Below are positions 60,976 through 64,000 of a stretch of DNA of 64,000 nucleotides, piece by piece. The stretch comes from Corbicula japonica (Eukaryota; Mollusca; Bivalvia; Venerida; Cyrenidae): assembly GCA_038501625.1 (NCBI GenBank), contig JAZAYU010001063.1:31041-95040 (forward strand), given 5' to 3'. The notes beneath the pieces are model-generated. The model did not search any database, had not been told where the DNA came from, and saw only the letters and a program-made list of their open reading frames with translations. A program made the position numbers and the translations under genes. Positions within the stretch are counted from its first letter, which is position 1, and each line of letters begins with the position of its first letter.

Positions 60976-61857
60976 ATGATTTCAATGAACGTAATCTTTG
61001 CATTACAGAAAAACTTTTAAAGCAAGGTTATCGGTATAACAAATTAAGGAAAACCTTTTGCAAGTTTTATCGCCGATACCCAGATTTAATTCATAAATAC
61101 AGATGCAGTTTAAAATCACTTTTGCAACAAGGTATTTCACAGCCGGTTTTTATGGAGATTTAATTTATAAACTTAAAAAGATAAAAGGCAGTGTTAATTT
61201 CTCCCGGTTATTCGTAAAAACCATCTGTAAATTTAAAAAGAAAGGTCACCAACATGATATTTTACAGCGCTCTGCAGGCCTGGTGATTAACCATTCTACA
61301 GTTGATCATTATGCTTACCTCTTTGGTTGCACGACGGTGGCAGGGGTTTAAGAGTTTATGAAGGTTAATGGGGAAATCTTTTCTTAAAAGAACCTAGAAG
61401 CTCGATTTGTTTCTTTTATCCCTGTCATCGTTTTCTTGCTGATTTTACTCCAGGAGCTCTGGTCTCGGTAAGATCAATGAGTACCCGCCCCTTCTGCTTT
61501 GCAATGCTCTTAGCTTCTTATGTTTTATATGTTTGTGTGCTTTTGCATGCAACGTTGTTAAGCCGATAAGTGGGTTGGAGTCTTTTCACCAAGACAACTT
61601 GTACTTGTTTTGTGATATGAGAACCTGTAGGGGAAAGTGTGAGGTTGGTGCACCCTAGAACCTGGTTTAAACCCCCAGTAACAATTTGATTTGCCACTGA
61701 CCGTTCCAAGGCGGTAACCCCTCGGGTTCTCATTTTTGTTTATTGTTAGTGGTGTCTTTTTTGAAACTGATCATTTTATTAACCATGCTCTCTCACCCTC
61801 TCTTCTTCTTGACTGTGTGGGGAGGCTGTTTTTTCTGAATGTGGCGATTCCTGATAT
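60976..61857 (+). mobile_element. 5'-truncated retroelement inserted in the transposase gene
   Basis: It begins near 60976 in a new frame (DFNERNLCITEKLLKQGYRY) and shows KTFCKFYRRYP and LLQQGISQP, then a one-base frameshift at about 61140, then GDLIYKLKKI to a stop at 61351. The following ~500 bp match 23571-24102. The order (ORF end, shared 3' region) fits truncated reverse-transcribed insertion. The exact edges and target duplication are not certain. I know similar ORF ends as common in bivalve genomes but cannot name the family. Confidence 0.6.
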
Positions 61858-64000
61858 GCGTATAATTAACCTTTTTATAGAAGAAGACTATCAGCTACTT
61901 GGGTCAGTCTCACCTTTCAAAGAGCTATCCAGGAAAATTTATAGTCTCTCAGAAAAACACTTTTTAAATCAACAAGCTGAAGATGCATCATGTAATAAAT
62001 GGTTCTGTGAGATTTTTTTAAAGTATCTAATTGATCGTATTTTGCCTATATTTCCTCTTGGGTCATCAATTGTGCAAGAAAATATAAACAAAATACTTGA
62101 AAGTCATCAGTTTCCACGAACAAACAGTCTTATCGAAAACAGATTCAGAATTTTAAAAGAGATTTATTTGAACAGGCGATCAAAACTTAGACTAGATAAA
62201 TTTTCTGAGATACTAAAGAACCATACTATCTCAATTCAAAAACTTGCTGTTATGGATAGTCTTAAACCTTGTAAAAAACAGAGAAAACGCAGACTGATTT
62301 GCAATGATTCTTTGAAAACAGTGTCTTTAAAAGTAAAAAGAAAATCTACTCTTGTTGAAGAGCAATGGAATAAGAGAAATGTTCAGTCATCAAATTTGGA
62401 AAACCAATCTAAAATAGGCAAATACCAACAAGCTCCCAAGAAAGAAATCAAGTTAGAAACCAGTACAAGCTCCTTATGTTCTACAAAAAAACTTGTAGAT
62501 TTAGGAACTAATAGCAAGAGACTAAAAAGGTACCAATTTCTGCCAAAGGTAGAAACCAATATTCAAACAGTCTGCAAGTTGGCAAATTTTGGAACAACTT
62601 GTTGGTTCAATTCAGTGATGCAATCAATGTTGGTAAGCAAACTAAGTAAAAAAGGATAAGCTATATGGAAAATAACAATGTTCATCTTATAGATCCAAGT
62701 GACAAATTTTTAGCAATGGAATATATAACAGATATTTGGAAATGCATGTGTTCTCATTCTAATCAAGGCAGATCAGTTCCAGATATTTTATTACATCGTG
62801 CCATCAACAAAGTTTGTTCAGTTGTTCCAAACTTCACTAAAAATTGTCAACAAGACGCTCAAGAATTCATAAGTTCAGTTATTAGTGATATGTCTAATAT
62901 AATTTCAGATAATATTGAAAGTTCTTATAAACATACTTGTTTAAAATGTAAAAAATCCCATATTAAAGAAGTAAATGAAGGTCAAGTTATTTTTATCCCC
63001 CTTCAAAAAGGACTTTCAAATTTGTCACTTCAGACACTTTTGGATAATTACTCGTGTTCTGAGGAAAGAAAGATGGCTTGTTCCATTTGTAAAGAAGAAA
63101 CAATCCACACAATTAGCAAACAAATATTTAGTTTACCAGAAACTTTGTTGATAGTGCTATGAAGATTTTATTCCGATGAAAATCATACCCATTCTGGAAA
63201 ACTGCACAACGCTATATTTTTGAATCCTGTTTTATCCATAAAGCCGGCTGAAAGTATCAGTAATGTAATTTTCAACTTCAAAAGTGCTATTTGTCATTTT
63301 GGTGATAGTGCAAATGTTGGTCACTATAAGACTATAATAAAAGCAAAGGAAGAACTTATATGTTGCAATGATTCTGAAATATCTTTAGAAAGTGAAGATG
63401 TTTTGCTTCAGACTGCATATATAGCAATTTATGACAGAACTGATACTTTACTTCCACCATTCATGAACAATTTAATGAAAAGTATTTTCAAAACTGGTAT
63501 TTTTGATACAGTATACAAACATGAAAAATTTGAATCTTTAAGCCCAAAAAGGAAACGATTTATTCATAATCTTCTATCAAATGGCTACACAAAAAGAACA
63601 GAGCTAGAATTAACATTTCATTTGAGTCAGATTTTGCATAAAAACTTTGAAATGAAAAACAAAAAACCTTCGGTTGAATACATATACACAGTATTACTCG
63701 ATTTTTGTTTCCAAATCGTGACTGTAATTGTTCTTCATTGAAAAAGGAGCTGTTTACAGTGTTGTATGCACATATCTTCCAATGCACAGACTGTAATTCA
63801 TTTTTGTTAATGAAAATCAGTCCTTTATAACAACAGTTTTTAATTTTCCAAAACACAGATTTTTAGAATCATTGAAAGAGACTGGTGTGAACACTGAACA
63901 GTCGTGCAAGTGTGGGGCAATGTCAAACAAAATGCAGTTTTTATCATTTCCTAACTTATTAGTATTTGAGATTTCTGGAGCAATTATATCAAATTCAGAT
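61858..64000 (+). pseudogene. Transposase C-terminus fused to a USP-type deubiquitinase, broken
   Basis: The frame from 61858 has TNSLIENRFRILKEIY (likely catalytic Glu codon at 62135), a basic Ser/Lys linker, then the USP Cys box NFGTTCWFNSVMQ (Cys codon at 62600). After a one-base shift at an A6 run (~62652) come the QQDAQEF box (~62849), zinc pairs CLKC (~62939) and CSIC (~63085), and the LPETLL strand ending in TGA at 63160-63162. The same frame resumes with the His box GHYKTII (His codon 63322) and the Asn-Asp pair (~63370). A further shift at a T5 run (~63703) and another near 63830 lead to a second Cys-pair module (CTDC, CKCG) running off the window. Transposase and protease share one frame at the Cys box, which argues for a true fusion. 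Confidence 0.7.

Overview
This is metazoan nuclear DNA, most likely from a bivalve mollusc. It is AT-rich, its exons are short and bounded by GT-AG introns, there are no operons, and nested eukaryotic transposons dominate. The bivalve call is inference. It rests on a Helentron/'pearl'-like element with ~165-bp core repeats, tRNA-derived SINEs, a Gypsy element and expanded Ig-domain exons.

Region 1 (2.0-23.0 kb, + strand) is one host gene, or its remnant, encoding a secreted-looking protein of tandem Ig-like domains. There is one domain per exon, every intron is phase 1, and the last exon is a short Cys-rich tail. Two Ig exons are exactly one base short of a whole number of codons and switch frame inside. 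The first has lost the GT of its 5' splice site. Its 15-kb intron holds a very young Ty3/Gypsy element (4366-14122) whose LTRs differ at one base by eye. Its gag-pol frame is broken by six in-frame stops and no frameshift. The 5' LTR is split by a second LTR element (4735-7176) in the opposite orientation, which carries only a Gag-like zinc-knuckle/coiled-coil protein. Several MITEs, foldbacks and a 16-bp minisatellite with four insertions fill the other introns.

Region 2 (25.5-41.0 kb, - strand) is a retrotransposon graveyard. An L1/Tx1-like LINE carries two precise insertions, a pogo-like MITE and a Helentron-like element; its frame continues across both sites when they are subtracted. Three ~460-bp repeats lie upstream of it. 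A second, decayed LINE follows, with an ORF1-like protein beyond it.

Region 3 (42.0-48.3 kb) is a diverged inverted repeat with arms of ~2.7-2.9 kb. Region 4 (48.7-52.9 kb) is a 1.7-kb unit repeated 2.4 times.

Region 5 (52.9-64.0 kb, + strand) is the most novel part. Six short exons with consensus splice sites stay in one frame and run into a large open exon. That exon encodes a PHD finger followed by a MULE-like transposase (D, D, CxxH visible). After an inserted retroelement 3' end come the putative catalytic Glu region and a ubiquitin-specific protease (USP/C19) domain with Cys, His and Asn/Asp boxes. A second USP-like zinc module begins at the window edge. The transposase part is intact, while the protease part has a stop and several frameshifts. 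This looks like a transposon-host chimera in which a transposase is fused to a deubiquitinase.
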